NCBI RefSeq assembly: GCF_008801925.2 | Contig: NZ_CP062804.1 | Coordinates: 744,001-808,000 of the forward strand | Direction: 5' to 3' | Length of the DNA stretch: 64,000 bases | Source: Cupriavidus basilensis | Lineage (GTDB): Bacteria; Pseudomonadota; Gammaproteobacteria; Burkholderiales; Burkholderiaceae | Part shown: positions 1 through 8,780 of the stretch, in pieces | Numbering within the stretch: the first letter of the stretch is position 1 | Layout: each line of letters begins with the position of its first letter | Translations under genes and position numbers: made by a program | Notes under the pieces: model-generated | Told to the model about the DNA's origin: nothing | Database searches by the model: none | The model's input: only the letters and a program-made list of their open reading frames with translations

Positions 1-41
1 TTGCGCCGCCTGACTGAAGCCCGTGGTCCGGCCCAGGCGCC

Positions 42-1352
42 TCAATACTCGTGGCGCAGGTGCCTGGCCTGGCGCGGCAGGCGCAGGCTGACCCCGAACG
101 CCAGCGCCATCATCGCCGTCACATACCAGTAGAACGCCGACTGATGGCCGGCGGACTTAAGCGCCAGCGCCACGTACTCGGCCGAGCCGCCAAAGATCGC
201 ATTGGAGATCGCGTACGCAAGCCCCACGCCCAATGCGCGTACTTCCGGGGGAAACATCTCCGCCTTCACGATGCCGCTGATCGAGGTATAGAGACTCACG
301 ATTGCCAGTGCGATAGAGATCAGCACGAAGGCGGCGAGCGGGCTGGAGACGATCTGCAGGGCGTTCAGGAGCGGCACCGTGGCGGCTGTCCCCAGCGCGC
401 CAAAGGCAAGCATATTGCTGCGCCTGCCAATGCGGTCAGACAATGCGCCAAACAGCGGCTGCATGCACATATAGACAAAGAGGCAGCCGGTCATCACCGT
501 GCTTGCCGTCTTGATCGACATGCCGGCGGAGTTCACCAGGTACTTCTGCATATACGTGGTGAACGTGTAGAAGATCAGCGAGCCGCCGGCGGTATAGCCC
601 AGTACGGTAAGGAATGCGGCCTTGTGATGCCGGAGCAGCGCGGTGAGGCTGCCTGCCTCCTTGTTGCCGCGCGTGGCCGCGGATGACGTTTCGCGCAGCG
701 TGCGGCGCAATGCCAGTGCCACCACGGCGGTGAGCGCGCCGATCACAAACGGAACGCGCCAGCCCCAGCTCCGCAACTGCGCCTCATCCAGCAGTTGCTG
801 AAGCACCACCACTACCAGCACCGCCAGCAACTGGCCACCGATCAGCGTGACGTACTGGAACGACGAGAAGAACCCGCGCCGCCCCTTGAGCGCAATCTCG
901 CTCATGTACGTGGCCGTGGTGCCATATTCCCCGCCGACCGACAAGCCTTGCAGCAGTCGCGCCAGCAACAGCAGTGCGGGCGCCCAGTTGCCGATGGCGC
1001 CATAGGTAGGCAGGCAGGCGATCAGCAGCGAGCCGAAGCACATCATCAGCACCGAGATCAGCATCGAGGTCTTGCGCCCGTGGCGGTCCGCTATCCACCC
1101 GAACAGCCAGCCGCCGATCGGCCGCATCAGGAAGCCCGCGGCGAAGACGCCGGCGGTGTTCAGCAGTTGCGCCGTGGGGTCGGCCTTGGGGAAGAACGAG
1201 GGTGCGAAGTAGATGGCGCAGAACGCGTAGACGTAGAAGTCGAACCACTCGACCAGGTTGCCGGAGGATGCGGCAACGATGGCGTAGATGCGCTTGCGGA
1301 CGTCTTCGGGGGAGGGAGGCTGGAGCGGTGCTGGGCGAGGAGAGTCTGTCAT
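42..1352 (-). CDS. MFS transporter, metabolite:H+ symporter (MHS) type
   Basis: The 436-residue integral membrane protein has about 12 hydrophobic segments. It resembles the MHS branch of the major facilitator superfamily (KgtP, ProP, citrate permeases). The N-terminal run [12 protein letters not shown], the loop motif [10 protein letters not shown] after the second helix, and [12 protein letters not shown] in the fourth helix are typical of this branch. Members import small organic acids or betaine-like solutes with protons. The substrate cannot be read from sequence, although the nearby N-methylamino-acid dehydrogenase makes a methylated amine or a dicarboxylate plausible. The ATG at 1352 is the first in-frame start before the conserved domain; its ribosome binding site is weak. 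Confidence 0.85.
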   Translation of the reverse strand: MTDSPRPAPLQPPSPEDVRKRIYAIVAASSGNLVEWFDFYVYAFCAIYFAPSFFPKADPTAQLLNTAGVFAAGFLMRPIGGWLFGWIADRHGRKTSMLISVLMMCFGSLLIACLPTYGAIGNWAPALLLLARLLQGLSVGGEYGTTATYMSEIALKGRRGFFSSFQYVTLIGGQLLAVLVVVVLQQLLDEAQLRSWGWRVPFVIGALTAVVALALRRTLRETSSAATRGNKEAGSLTALLRHHKAAFLTVLGYTAGGSLIFYTFTTYMQKYLVNSAGMSIKTASTVMTGCLFVYMCMQPLFGALSDRIGRRSNMLAFGALGTAATVPLLNALQIVSSPLAAFVLISIALAIVSLYTSISGIVKAEMFPPEVRALGVGLAYAISNAIFGGSAEYVALALKSAGHQSAFYWYVTAMMALAFGVSLRLPRQARHLRHEY

Positions 1353-1768
1353 TCAGGGGGCGGCCGGGAACGTTCTGTTTTTTGTCATGGCAGTCTGGGG
1401 CCCGGGCAAGGGCGTGCAGAGTGTACCCATGCCCTACGCGCGGAAAGCATGATTTAAAGTCGCGCGGGCCAGTCGGGTTTTGCATGCGCCGATGGTGGTG
1501 GTGCCGCGACCCATCAACCGTTCATGCGCGGCCCGCGCGGTTTTCCGTTGTGAAAAATTCGACTGGAAGTAAGACGTTTAATTCATCCCAGGAATGATTC
1601 GTCGTGACTACACTATGTGCTTGTACCGCGCTGCTCAACGCATCGAACGCGTCGAACACGCGGTGCAGATCAAAAGGCGAAACAGACGACATGCGGGACG
1701 CAAGAATCCGCCTATCCCGCTCCACACTCAGTGGAAAGTGCCGCCCAATATGGAATTAAGCAGCAATC
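1353..1768. other. Intergenic region, no gene supported
   Basis: About 415 bases separate the divergent MFS gene and the small secreted protein gene, so both promoters should lie here. Small open frames exist, for example 67 codons on the minus strand at 1522-1725, but none shows a family signature or a good ribosome binding site. No clear repeat or RNA fold was seen. Confidence 0.5.
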
Positions 1769-2119
1769 ATGAACAAGAAGCACTTCACGACCCTTGTTTC
1801 CGCAGCCGCCTTCGGCGTCTGCCTCCTGGCCGCAACGCAAGCCGGTGCAACGGGTCCGAAAGATAGCACCAACGCCGGCGACAAGTACGGCTACGCACTC
1901 CACAACGGCAAGCGCGACCCCTTCACCGACGGTGCCCGTGTTGGCGACCGCCGCGACCCCTTCACCGATGGCGCTCGCGTTGGCGACCGTCGCGATTCGT
2001 TCACGGACGGCGCGCACGGCAGCGCAGCCGCGGCACTGGACCTCGCCGGGCGCGACCTGACCGGTGTGTCGGCCTCGCCGGCGCATGGTGCGGCGGACAA
2101 CCGCCAGGCCAGCGCCTGA
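1769..2119 (+). CDS. Small secreted protein with RDPFTDGARVGD repeats
   Basis: The 116-residue product starts with a classical signal peptide: a KK n-region, a hydrophobic core to about residue 24, then an AxA-type site near TQAGATG. The mature part contains three near-identical short repeats (RDPFTDGARVGD, RDPFTDGARVGD, RDSFTDGAHG) at about residues 49-80. I do not recognise a described function; similar short DPFTDGA-repeat proteins seem to occur in Burkholderiales. It is probably periplasmic. The next gene also encodes a short exported protein on the same strand, so the two may be co-expressed. Confidence 0.7.
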   Translation: MNKKHFTTLVSAAAFGVCLLAATQAGATGPKDSTNAGDKYGYALHNGKRDPFTDGARVGDRRDPFTDGARVGDRRDSFTDGAHGSAAAALDLAGRDLTGVSASPAHGAADNRQASA

Positions 2120-2231
2120 TACAGCGCTGCCGGTCCGGCCCTGGGACCCCTCCACCCACGGCTGGACCGGCAAGTATCAAGATCCTCCACGCAATGTCAT
2201 TGCCATTGCCAATTCTGTCTCAAGACGAATC

Positions 2232-2432
2232 ATGAAAACCATTGTGCTGGCGCTGCTGAGCGTCACGACCCTCGCCGCCTCGCTGCCCGCTCTTGCCGGT
2301 CCCGACTGGACCGTTATCGAACGCGCGCGCGCCCAGAAGCAGGCGCAGGCGAAGCAGCAAGCGCAGACGCCCTGCGCACTGAAGTCCAACCAGGCGACGG
2401 CCACCTCCGGCGCCGACGGCAAGCAAAGCTGA
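2232..2432 (+). CDS. Small exported protein of unknown function
   Basis: This is a 66-residue frame starting at an ATG after a 112-base gap. It has a convincing signal peptide (MKTIVLALLSVTTLAASLPALAG) with probable cleavage after ALA. The mature segment is about 43 residues, rich in Gln, Ala and Lys (RARAQKQAQAKQQAQ) with a single Cys, so it may be an extended or helical periplasmic peptide. No family is recognised. An open frame continues upstream to 2064, but only the ATG at 2232 places a signal peptide at the N-terminus. Confidence 0.55.
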   Translation: MKTIVLALLSVTTLAASLPALAGPDWTVIERARAQKQAQAKQQAQTPCALKSNQATATSGADGKQS

Positions 2433-2450
2433 GCCTGACGTGGTTGCTCG

Positions 2451-2603
2451 CCCGCGGGCCGGCGCCACGCATTCCACGTCGCGCCCGACGGCGCCCAGTT
2501 GGTCCGCATCCATGGCATGGTCCACGCGCGACACTTCCTGATCGATGATGGGCCCCTCGTCCAGTTCCGCCGTGACGTAGTGCGCGGTGGCGCCGATCCG
2601 CAT
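2451..2603 (-). pseudogene. purU: Remnant of purU (formyltetrahydrofolate deformylase)
   Basis: On the minus strand, overlapping the stop codon of the flavoprotein gene, a frame reads MRIGATAHYVTAELDEGP, then IIDQEVSRVDHAMDADQLGA and VGRDVECVAPARG. This matches the C-terminal catalytic segment of PurU (IGATAHYVT, LDEGPII, RVDH, GRDIE), which hydrolyses 10-formyl-THF to formate and THF. The other roughly 230 residues of the usual 280-290, including the ACT domain, are absent, and the last residues drift into unrelated sequence. purU often sits next to sarcosine/dimethylglycine dehydrogenase genes, so this is a deletion remnant of an ancestral neighbour. An ATG overlaps the upstream TGA, so a short peptide could still be made, but it would lack a complete fold. 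Confidence 0.75.
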
Positions 2604-5110
2604 CACGCCTTGGCCCTCGCGCTGGTCGGGTCGTAGGGCGCGCGCAGGTGCACGGTGGCGGGCAGCAGCTCGCCGGCCAGGTCGACGTGATACGTGCCTT
2701 CGGCAATCCACGCGGCATCGGCCGCGCCATCGTCGCGCTGCAGCAGCGCCATGCCCACCGGGCATCCCAGCGTATGCCCGAAGGCCGCCGAGGTGACAAA
2801 GCCCGCCGGGCGCACCCCGCCATCCGGGCCGGTGCGCAGCACGGCTTCGCCGCCCCACAGCATGGCCTGGCTGGCGCCGTCGAGCGTCACCACGGCCACG
2901 CGGCGCTTCACCTGCGCCGCGCCGCCGGCCGCGCGCAGCTTCAGCAGTGCCTCGCGGCCACGGAACGGGATTGGCTTGTCGAGCTTGCAGGCAAAGGACA
3001 GCCCCGCCTCGAAGGGGTTGATATCGGTGGTCAGCTCGCGGCTCCAGGCGCGGTAGCCTTTTTCGATGCGTAGGGATTCAATGGCGTAGTAGCCGGCGTT
3101 GGCCAGGCCAAGGGGTTTGCCCGCTGCCTGCAGCGTCTCGTAGACGCCCACCGCAAACTCCACCGGCACGTAGAGTTCCCAGCCGAGTTCGCCCACATAG
3201 GTCAGGCGCGTGGCCCGTACCGTGGCGTAGCCCAGGTCGATCTCGCGCGAGCTGCCGAACGGGAAGGCTTCGTTGGAGAAATCCGCGCGCGACACGCTCT
3301 GCAGCAGCGCGCGCGAGCGCGGGCCCATCACCGCCAGCACGCTGTACTGGCCGGTGACATCGACGATGGCGCAGCGCTGGTCGGTGGGGATCAACCGCTC
3401 GATATAGTTGAAGTCGCGCGTGGTCTGCGCCGAGCCGGTCACCAGCAGGTACTGGTCGTGCGCCAGCCGGGTCACGGTCAGGTCCGACTCATAGGTGCCG
3501 CGCGCGTTGAGCATCGCGGTGTACACGGTCTGGCCGGCGGGCACGGCCACGTCGTTGCTCATCAGTTGCTGCAGCACAGCCTCGGCGTCGGCGCCCTTGA
3601 CGATGTACTTGGAGAAAGCGCTCATGTCGAACAGCGCCACGCCCTCGCGGCAGGCGCGATGCTCGGCGCCGCTCCACGGCAGCCAGTTCTGCTGCCCGAA
3701 GGCGTACGCGATCTCCGGCGTCTCGCCGGCGGGCGCAAAGAAGTTCGGCCGCTCCCAGCCCATCTTGCTGCCGAAGTTGGCGCGGGCGTCGCGCAGGTGC
3801 GCATACAGCGGCGAGCGGCGGAATGGCCGCGCGGTATCCAGCTCGCGGTTGGGCCAGGGCATGGCGTAGTGCAGGCCCAGGGTTTCCTTGACGCGGTCGT
3901 GCAGCCAGCTTTGGTTGCCGTTGAAGCCGGCAAAGCGGCGGATATCGACCGGCCACAGATCCATGGTGGGCTCGCCCGCCACGATCCATTCAGCCAGCGC
4001 CATGCCCGCACCGCCGGCGGAGGCGATGCCCATGGAGTTGAAGCCCGCGCCCACGTAGAAGTTGCGCAGCTCGGGCGCCTCGCCCAGGATGAAGTTGTTG
4101 TCGGGCGTGAAGGATTCCGGGCCGTTGTAGAACTGCTTGACCTGCGCCGTTTCCAGCGCCGGCACGCGTTGCAGCGCGTTGTGCATCAGGATCTCGAACT
4201 GGTCCCAGTCGTCGGGCAGCAGCTGGAACTCGAACGGCTCCGGAATGCCTTGCATGCCCCAGGGCTTGGCGTTGGGCTCGAAGCCGCCCATGACCAGCCC
4301 GCCCACTTCCTCTTTGAAGTAGATAAAGCCGTCCGGGTCGCGCATCACCGGCAGGTCGGGATGCACGCCGGCGATGCGCTCGGTGACGATGTAGTAGTGC
4401 TCGGCCGAATGCAGCGGCACCGTCACGCCACACAGCTGGCCCACCTGCCTGGCCCACTGGCCCGCGCAATTGACCACGATCTCGGCGCCGATGGTGCCGC
4501 TGGCGCCGTCCTTGTCTTGCCAGCTCACGCCGCTGGCGCGGCCATCCCGGGTATGAATGGCGGTGACCTTGGTGTCCTGCACGATCAGCGCCCCTCGGGT
4601 GCGCGCGCCGCGCGCCAGCGCCTGGGTAAGGTCGGTCGGGTTGGCCTTGCCATCGCCGGGAAGCCACACCGCGCCTTGCAGGTCGTCGGTGCGCATCACC
4701 GGCCATAGCTCGCCCGCCTCGCGCGCGGAGATGACCTGGCAGTCCACGCCGTAGGCGCGCGCCACGGCCGCGGTGCGCTTGAGCTGCGTCATGCGCTCGG
4801 CGGTGCGCGCCACCGACAGCGAGCCACACTGCTTCCAGCCGGTGCCCAGCCCGGTTTCGGCTTCCAGCTCGCTGTACAGGCGCGTGGAGTAGCGGATCAG
4901 CCTGGTCATGCTCTCCTGCGCGCGCAACTGCCCCACCAGCCCGGCCGCGTGCCAGGTGGTGCCGCACGAGAGCTGGCCCTGCTCGAGCAGGACGACGTCG
5001 TTCCAGCCCAGCTTGGTGAGGTGATAGGCCACGCTGCAGCCAATGATGCCGCCGCCGATGATGACGACGCGGGCGTGCTCGGGAACGGGGCGGCGGGCAG
5101 AGGCAGACAT
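2603..5110 (-). CDS. FAD-dependent sarcosine/dimethylglycine dehydrogenase-family protein with GcvT domain
   Basis: The 835-residue protein has an N-terminal DAO-type FAD domain (VVIIGGGIIGCSVAYHL at about residues 15-31) and a C-terminal aminomethyltransferase (GcvT) half. The motif CGTTWHAAG holds His54, equivalent to the histidine that binds FAD covalently in sarcosine and dimethylglycine dehydrogenases. Such enzymes oxidatively demethylate N-methylglycines and pass the methylene group to tetrahydrofolate. The open frame extends upstream to 5554, but that part overlaps the PhnB-like gene in another frame and is not homologous. The ATG at 5110 places the FAD motif at the expected distance. 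The exact substrate is uncertain. A purU remnant at the 3' end supports a link to one-carbon metabolism. Confidence 0.85.
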   Translation of the reverse strand: MSASARRPVPEHARVVIIGGGIIGCSVAYHLTKLGWNDVVLLEQGQLSCGTTWHAAGLVGQLRAQESMTRLIRYSTRLYSELEAETGLGTGWKQCGSLSVARTAERMTQLKRTAAVARAYGVDCQVISAREAGELWPVMRTDDLQGAVWLPGDGKANPTDLTQALARGARTRGALIVQDTKVTAIHTRDGRASGVSWQDKDGASGTIGAEIVVNCAGQWARQVGQLCGVTVPLHSAEHYYIVTERIAGVHPDLPVMRDPDGFIYFKEEVGGLVMGGFEPNAKPWGMQGIPEPFEFQLLPDDWDQFEILMHNALQRVPALETAQVKQFYNGPESFTPDNNFILGEAPELRNFYVGAGFNSMGIASAGGAGMALAEWIVAGEPTMDLWPVDIRRFAGFNGNQSWLHDRVKETLGLHYAMPWPNRELDTARPFRRSPLYAHLRDARANFGSKMGWERPNFFAPAGETPEIAYAFGQQNWLPWSGAEHRACREGVALFDMSAFSKYIVKGADAEAVLQQLMSNDVAVPAGQTVYTAMLNARGTYESDLTVTRLAHDQYLLVTGSAQTTRDFNYIERLIPTDQRCAIVDVTGQYSVLAVMGPRSRALLQSVSRADFSNEAFPFGSSREIDLGYATVRATRLTYVGELGWELYVPVEFAVGVYETLQAAGKPLGLANAGYYAIESLRIEKGYRAWSRELTTDINPFEAGLSFACKLDKPIPFRGREALLKLRAAGGAAQVKRRVAVVTLDGASQAMLWGGEAVLRTGPDGGVRPAGFVTSAAFGHTLGCPVGMALLQRDDGAADAAWIAEGTYHVDLAGELLPATVHLRAPYDPTSARAKA

Positions 5111-5265
5111 GGAGGCACCTGTGTAAAAAGCGCGCCGGAGGGCGCTGGGATTGTTTTGCCACAGTTTGCCAATAAAAAACACATTATGCAACATTTCGCG
5201 CAATGAAAAAGCCACGCCGGCGTGACTGGCGTGGCTTGGCTCAGCGCAGTCTGATGCAGCGCGGC

Positions 5266-5697
5266 TCAGGACTCCGGGACGATGACCATCCACATCAAGC
5301 CGAAGCGGTCGGCCGTCATGCCAAAGCGTGGAGAGTAGAACGTCTTGCCAAGCGGCATCAGCACCTGGCCGCCCTCGGCCAGGGCGTTGAACACGCGGTC
5401 GGCGCTGGCCACATCGGGCACGGTCACGGACAGCGAGAAGCCCTGGAAATCGGGCTTGCCCGTGCACCGGCCATCGGACATCATCACCACAGTCTCGCCG
5501 ATGCGCATGGACATGTGCATGATCTTTTCTTCGGTGCCGGCCGCGGGCGCGCAAGTGCCTTCGGGCGGGGGAGACTCCGGCTCAGGCGCCTCCTTGAAGC
5601 GCATCATCATGACCACCTCGGCGCCTACGGCGCGCTTGTAGAACTCAGCCGCTTCCTCGCAACGGCCTTCAAAGAACAGATAGGGTTGGACTAGCAT
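5266..5697 (-). CDS. PhnB-like VOC-fold protein
   Basis: The 143-residue protein has the PhnB/glyoxalase-like pattern of the vicinal oxygen chelate fold: VQPYLFFEGRCEEAAEFYK at the start, MHMSMRIGETVVMMSDG in the middle and FGMTADRFGLMWMV at the end. Members are small dimers of unclear biochemical role, often called 3-demethylubiquinone-9 methyltransferase-like. The start ATG follows a strong AAGGAG ribosome binding site. It is not part of the phosphonate cluster 40 kb away, and the PhnB name does not imply a role there. Confidence 0.85.
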   Translation of the reverse strand: MLVQPYLFFEGRCEEAAEFYKRAVGAEVVMMMRFKEAPEPESPPPEGTCAPAAGTEEKIMHMSMRIGETVVMMSDGRCTGKPDFQGFSLSVTVPDVASADRVFNALAEGGQVLMPLGKTFYSPRFGMTADRFGLMWMVIVPES

Positions 5698-5731
5698 CTT
5701 GTCTCCTTTCCACTTCCAGGGTTGAAACGCG

Positions 5732-5960
5732 TCAGGGGTTGAAACTCACCGGCATCGATGCGTGCTCATGCGCCACCCGCCATCGGCCGGCGATCTTGCG
5801 AAAACAAACGGGGGCGCGCACCCGGGCTCCGCAAGTGCACGGGCCGCGCCACATCGAAGATGACCACGTCTTCAGCATAGTTGCGCATCATGACAACGCC
5901 GTCTTTCGCGCGCACGGCGCTGACCCGGGTGTCGACCAGGGCACGCACTTCGGCTTCGCA
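5732..5960 (-). pseudogene. Decayed NTF2/SnoaL-like (YybH-type) gene
   Basis: Two pieces of one family lie in different frames on the minus strand. The N-terminal piece reads ALVDTRVSAVRAKDGVV, RNYAEDVVIFDVARP (about 5946-5850). The C-terminal piece reads RKIAGRWRVAHEHASMPV, SFNP-stop (about 5803-5732). In intact ketosteroid-isomerase-like proteins of this type these ends are separated by roughly 60 residues, so the centre has been deleted and the frame lost. The upstream edge is uncertain. No full-length product is possible. Confidence 0.7.
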
Positions 5961-6009
5961 GGCAAGGTGCGCGGCGAGGGCGCAGGGAAGACGATCCGCT
6001 CAATCATTG

Positions 6010-6024
6010 TGTACACTGTCCACT
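6010..6024. promoter_or_regulatory. Candidate TetR operator, distal site
   Basis: GTGTACACTGTCCAC is a near-perfect dyad (GTGTAC/GTCCAC, one mismatch) located 42 bases before the TetR start. It shares the CTGTCCAC half-site with the proximal site; centre-to-centre spacing is about 31 bases, or three helical turns. Autoregulation is inferred. Confidence 0.5.
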
Positions 6025-6040
6025 ACAATAGTAAAGAAAA

Positions 6041-6057
6041 TGGACGCTGTCCACATG
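6041..6057. promoter_or_regulatory. Candidate TetR operator, proximal site
   Basis: TGGACGCTGTCCA is a perfect 5-base inverted repeat with a 3-base centre, ending 12 bases before the TetR start codon. A bound dimer here would block transcription or initiation of the regulator gene. Binding is inferred from symmetry and position only. Confidence 0.5.
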
Positions 6058-6065
6058 GTGAGAAA

Positions 6066-6848
6066 ATGACCGGCGCAAAGCGCGCTTCAAGCATCCGGCG
6101 CACCGCGCGCATCGCGAGTTCAACGGAATTTGCCGACGCCGGCGGCACTGCCGTTCCCGCCATTCCCGAGGATGCGGCGGTAGCCACCCCCCCTGCCATC
6201 CCAACGCCCCGCAGCACCTACCGGCATGGCGACCTGCGCCGCGCGTTGCTCGACGCCGGCATCGAACTGGCGCGTGATGGGGGCCCGGATGCCGTCGTGC
6301 TGCGCGAGGCCACCCGGCGCGCCGGGGTCGTGCCCAACGCCGCCTACCGGCACTTCGCCAGTCGCCAGGACCTGTTGCAAGCGGTGCGTTCCGCAGCGCT
6401 GGCGGCGCTGGCGCAAGCCATCGAGGTGGAGCTTGCCGCGCTGGACGAGAGCGCGCCGCCCGCGGACTTCGCCCGCGCCAGCCTGCGCGCGGTCGGCACC
6501 GGCTACATGCAGTTCGCGCTCGCCGAGCCTGGCCTGTTCCGCACGGCGTTCTCGGTGCAGGACGAACTGGAAGGCGTGCCGGTCCCCGACAAGGCGGGCG
6601 ACAGCGGCCTCAATCCCTACCAACTGCTCGGCGCGGCGCTGGACCGGATGATGGAGGCCGGCGTGCTGTCCGCTGCGCGCCGCCCCGGCGCCGAATACCT
6701 CGCGTGGTCCGCCGTGCATGGCTTGTCGATGCTGGTCATCGACGGGCCGCTGCGCATGGTGGCGATGTCGCCAGGGCAGGCACACCAGATCGGGCAGCGG
6801 TTGCTGGATATGGTGGAGAACGGGCTGCAGGCGGCCGATGCGCGGTGA
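6066..6848 (+). CDS. TetR/AcrR-family transcriptional regulator
   Basis: This is a 260-residue regulator. A disordered N-terminal extension of about 55 residues precedes the TetR helix-turn-helix (STYRHGDLRRALLDAGIEL, then REATRRAGVVPNAAYRHFAS, with a TetR_C-like ligand domain after it (GYMQFALAEPGLFRTAF, WSAVHGLSMLVIDGP). The WHG/TetR_C33-like C-terminal pattern is common in regulators of lipid or efflux genes. The ATG at 6066 is chosen because two dyads lie immediately upstream; an ATG around residue 60 would remove the unusual extension but lacks a better ribosome site. The patatin gene downstream on the same strand may be a target. Confidence 0.8.
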   Translation: MTGAKRASSIRRTARIASSTEFADAGGTAVPAIPEDAAVATPPAIPTPRSTYRHGDLRRALLDAGIELARDGGPDAVVLREATRRAGVVPNAAYRHFASRQDLLQAVRSAALAALAQAIEVELAALDESAPPADFARASLRAVGTGYMQFALAEPGLFRTAFSVQDELEGVPVPDKAGDSGLNPYQLLGAALDRMMEAGVLSAARRPGAEYLAWSAVHGLSMLVIDGPLRMVAMSPGQAHQIGQRLLDMVENGLQAADAR

Positions 6849-6930
6849 CCGGTAACCGGTAACCGCTAACGCCCGCCCGGATTGCCTCGCGCATTGGCGC
6901 TGCTTTTCCGTTGCCAAGCGCCAAGAAGCC

Positions 6931-6977
6931 CTAACAAAATGCGTATCAAGGTGTTAACTTCAAATATCTTTTGTTAG
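6931..6977. repeat. Long-spaced dyad upstream of the patatin gene
   Basis: CTAACAAAA and TTTTGTTAG form a perfect 9-base inverted repeat separated by 29 bases. It lies in an AT-rich pocket of the 248-base gap before the patatin-like gene. It could be a paired operator or a weak terminator for the TetR gene. Confidence 0.4.
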
Positions 6978-7096
6978 CCTTTGCGTTGCTTCGCGCGCGC
7001 AAAGGACGTGGCCAAAGCAATACCTGACGACGGACCGTGGGCGCGCATCCAGCCACCGCTATCGCCGGCTTGCCAGGGACGGCAGGGGAGCATTGC

Positions 7097-8152
7097 ATGA
7101 ATCCTGACAATGGGGAGCGGAAAGGGGAACAGAACGGGGAACAGAAAGCTGTGGCCCTTGCATTGCAGGGCGGTGGCATGCATGGCGCGTTTACATGGGG
7201 GGTCCTCGACCGGCTGCTCGAGGACGGGCGGCTCGGCATCGAGGGCGTCAGCGCGACAAGTGCGGGCGCCATGAATGCCGCCGTGCTGGCTTATGGGCTG
7301 TTGCAGGGCGGGCGCGACGGCGCGCGCCAGGCGCTGCATGACTTCTGGCGCGCTATCGCCCGATCGGCTGAACGATACAGTCCATTGCGCTGGGTGCCGT
7401 GGATCAAGGGAAACCATACCCTGGGCCTGGACCATTCCCCGCTGTACGCGATGGCCGACATCGTTCTGCGTCTTCTGTCGCCATACCAGTTCAATCCCAA
7501 CAACATGAATCCGCTGCGGGATGTGTTGGCCAAGCAGGTAGATTTCGAGGCGTTACGCCAGCGCTGCCCCATTCATCTTTACCTGTGCGCGACCAATATC
7601 GAGACCGGAAGGATACGCATCTTTTCAGGCGAGGACCTGTGCATCGACGCGGTACTGGCGTCAGCCTGCGTGCCAACGCTGTTCCAGGCAGTGGCCATCG
7701 ATGGCCAGCACTATTGGGACGGCGGCTATGTGGGCAACCCGGCAATTTTCCCGCTGATTTATCACTGCAATACCCACGATGTCGTGATTGTGCACATCAA
7801 CCCGATCGTGCGCCGGGGGGTGCCGACCACGGCCGCGGACATCCTCAATCGCGTCAGCGAAGTCAGCTTCAACTCATCCCTCATCCGGGAGATGCGCGCC
7901 ATCGCATTCGTGACTTCGCTGATCCAGCAAGGCAAGATCGACCGCAGTGAAATGAAGGAGATGATGATCCACTCGATCCGGTCCGATGAGACGATGGCCG
8001 CGCTGGGCGTGTCGAGCAAGTACAACGCCGACTGGGCCTTCCTTTGTTCGCTGCGTGACAAGGGAAGGACTGAGGCCGGGACGTGGCTGGAGGCGCACTA
8101 CGACCACATTGGCCAGCGCTCGACCGTTGATATCAGAGGGGAATTTCTTTGA
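7097..8152 (+). CDS. Patatin-like phospholipase family protein
   Basis: The 351-residue protein has the patatin oxyanion loop (LALQGGGMHGAFTWGVLD, residues 21-38), a nucleophile elbow SATSAGAMNAA with Ser55, and the catalytic Asp in YWDGGYVGNP (Asp208). These form the Ser-Asp dyad of bacterial patatins, which hydrolyse acyl esters of lipids. The elbow reads A-T-S-A-G rather than the canonical G-x-S-x-G. There is no signal peptide, so it is probably cytosolic or membrane-associated. The ATG at 7097 follows GGGGAG. The gene's 3' end overlaps the convergent HD-protein gene by 20 bases. Confidence 0.88.
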   Translation: MNPDNGERKGEQNGEQKAVALALQGGGMHGAFTWGVLDRLLEDGRLGIEGVSATSAGAMNAAVLAYGLLQGGRDGARQALHDFWRAIARSAERYSPLRWVPWIKGNHTLGLDHSPLYAMADIVLRLLSPYQFNPNNMNPLRDVLAKQVDFEALRQRCPIHLYLCATNIETGRIRIFSGEDLCIDAVLASACVPTLFQAVAIDGQHYWDGGYVGNPAIFPLIYHCNTHDVVIVHINPIVRRGVPTTAADILNRVSEVSFNSSLIREMRAIAFVTSLIQQGKIDRSEMKEMMIHSIRSDETMAALGVSSKYNADWAFLCSLRDKGRTEAGTWLEAHYDHIGQRSTVDIRGEFL

Positions 8153-8780
8153 AGGAAGACGAGGCCCCGGATGCCGCCGGCTGCGCAAGCCGCCACGCCA
8201 GGTTGCGGCGTGCGCGCGCTTCATAGCGGGCATGGAACAGATCGGTCTGATAGATGCGAGGCAGATCAAGCAGGGCGCCCAGGAACGCCCGCTCGGCGCA
8301 ATCATAAGCAACCTCATCCAGGTCAGGACGCTCGGCCCGTAAGTGCGCGCCGTTCTGGCGAAAGCGCGCGCGGGCACAACCCAGCACGGCAAGGTCGATG
8401 TCGGCGGTAAATTGGCTTGCCAGATCCGTGGCCATGCCGGCATGCGAGGTGCACAGGATCATCCCGGCGATGCGTTCCGTTGCGGCTATCCGGCCTCGGG
8501 CCCAGTAGCGGAGCCACTCAGCGCTGCGTTGCTCGTTGTCGTGCGCCCCGGGAACATAGATGACGTCGTGGCACCAGAGCGCCAGCTCGACGGCGTCAGT
8601 ATCGGGAATCGCGCTGCGCGCCCAGTCCAGATCGCGCAGGCAGCGGCGAACATGGCGGAGCGTGTGATAGTGCCGTGCCGGCTCGGCATAGCAGCGGGCA
8701 AGATCCGCATAGGCCTGGACAGCCTGCGTGCCGCCTGAACGCGACCACAGTGCCAGGAAGCGGGTTTGCATCTGGGTCAT
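8133..8780 (-). CDS. HD-superfamily metal-dependent hydrolase-like protein
   Basis: This 215-residue protein resembles the COG4339-type predicted HD-superfamily hydrolases. Candidate metal ligands are in RHYHTLRHV (His39, His43), LWCHDVIY (His71-Asp72) and GAHDNEQRSA (His80-Asp81). It begins inside the stop codon of the cyclase-like gene (ATGA overlap at 8777-8780), so the two are translationally coupled. HD proteins often hydrolyse phosphate esters including cyclic nucleotides, so pairing with a cyclase domain is suggestive, but activity is not established for this branch. Confidence 0.75.
   Translation of the reverse strand: MTQMQTRFLALWSRSGGTQAVQAYADLARCYAEPARHYHTLRHVRRCLRDLDWARSAIPDTDAVELALWCHDVIYVPGAHDNEQRSAEWLRYWARGRIAATERIAGMILCTSHAGMATDLASQFTADIDLAVLGCARARFRQNGAHLRAERPDLDEVAYDCAERAFLGALLDLPRIYQTDLFHARYEARARRNLAWRLAQPAASGASSSFKEIPL

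Noticed and set aside
5266..5697. PhnB-like gene as part of the phosphonate pathway
   Set aside because: PhnB-like VOC proteins have no proven phosphonate role and this one lies 40 kb from phnWAY.
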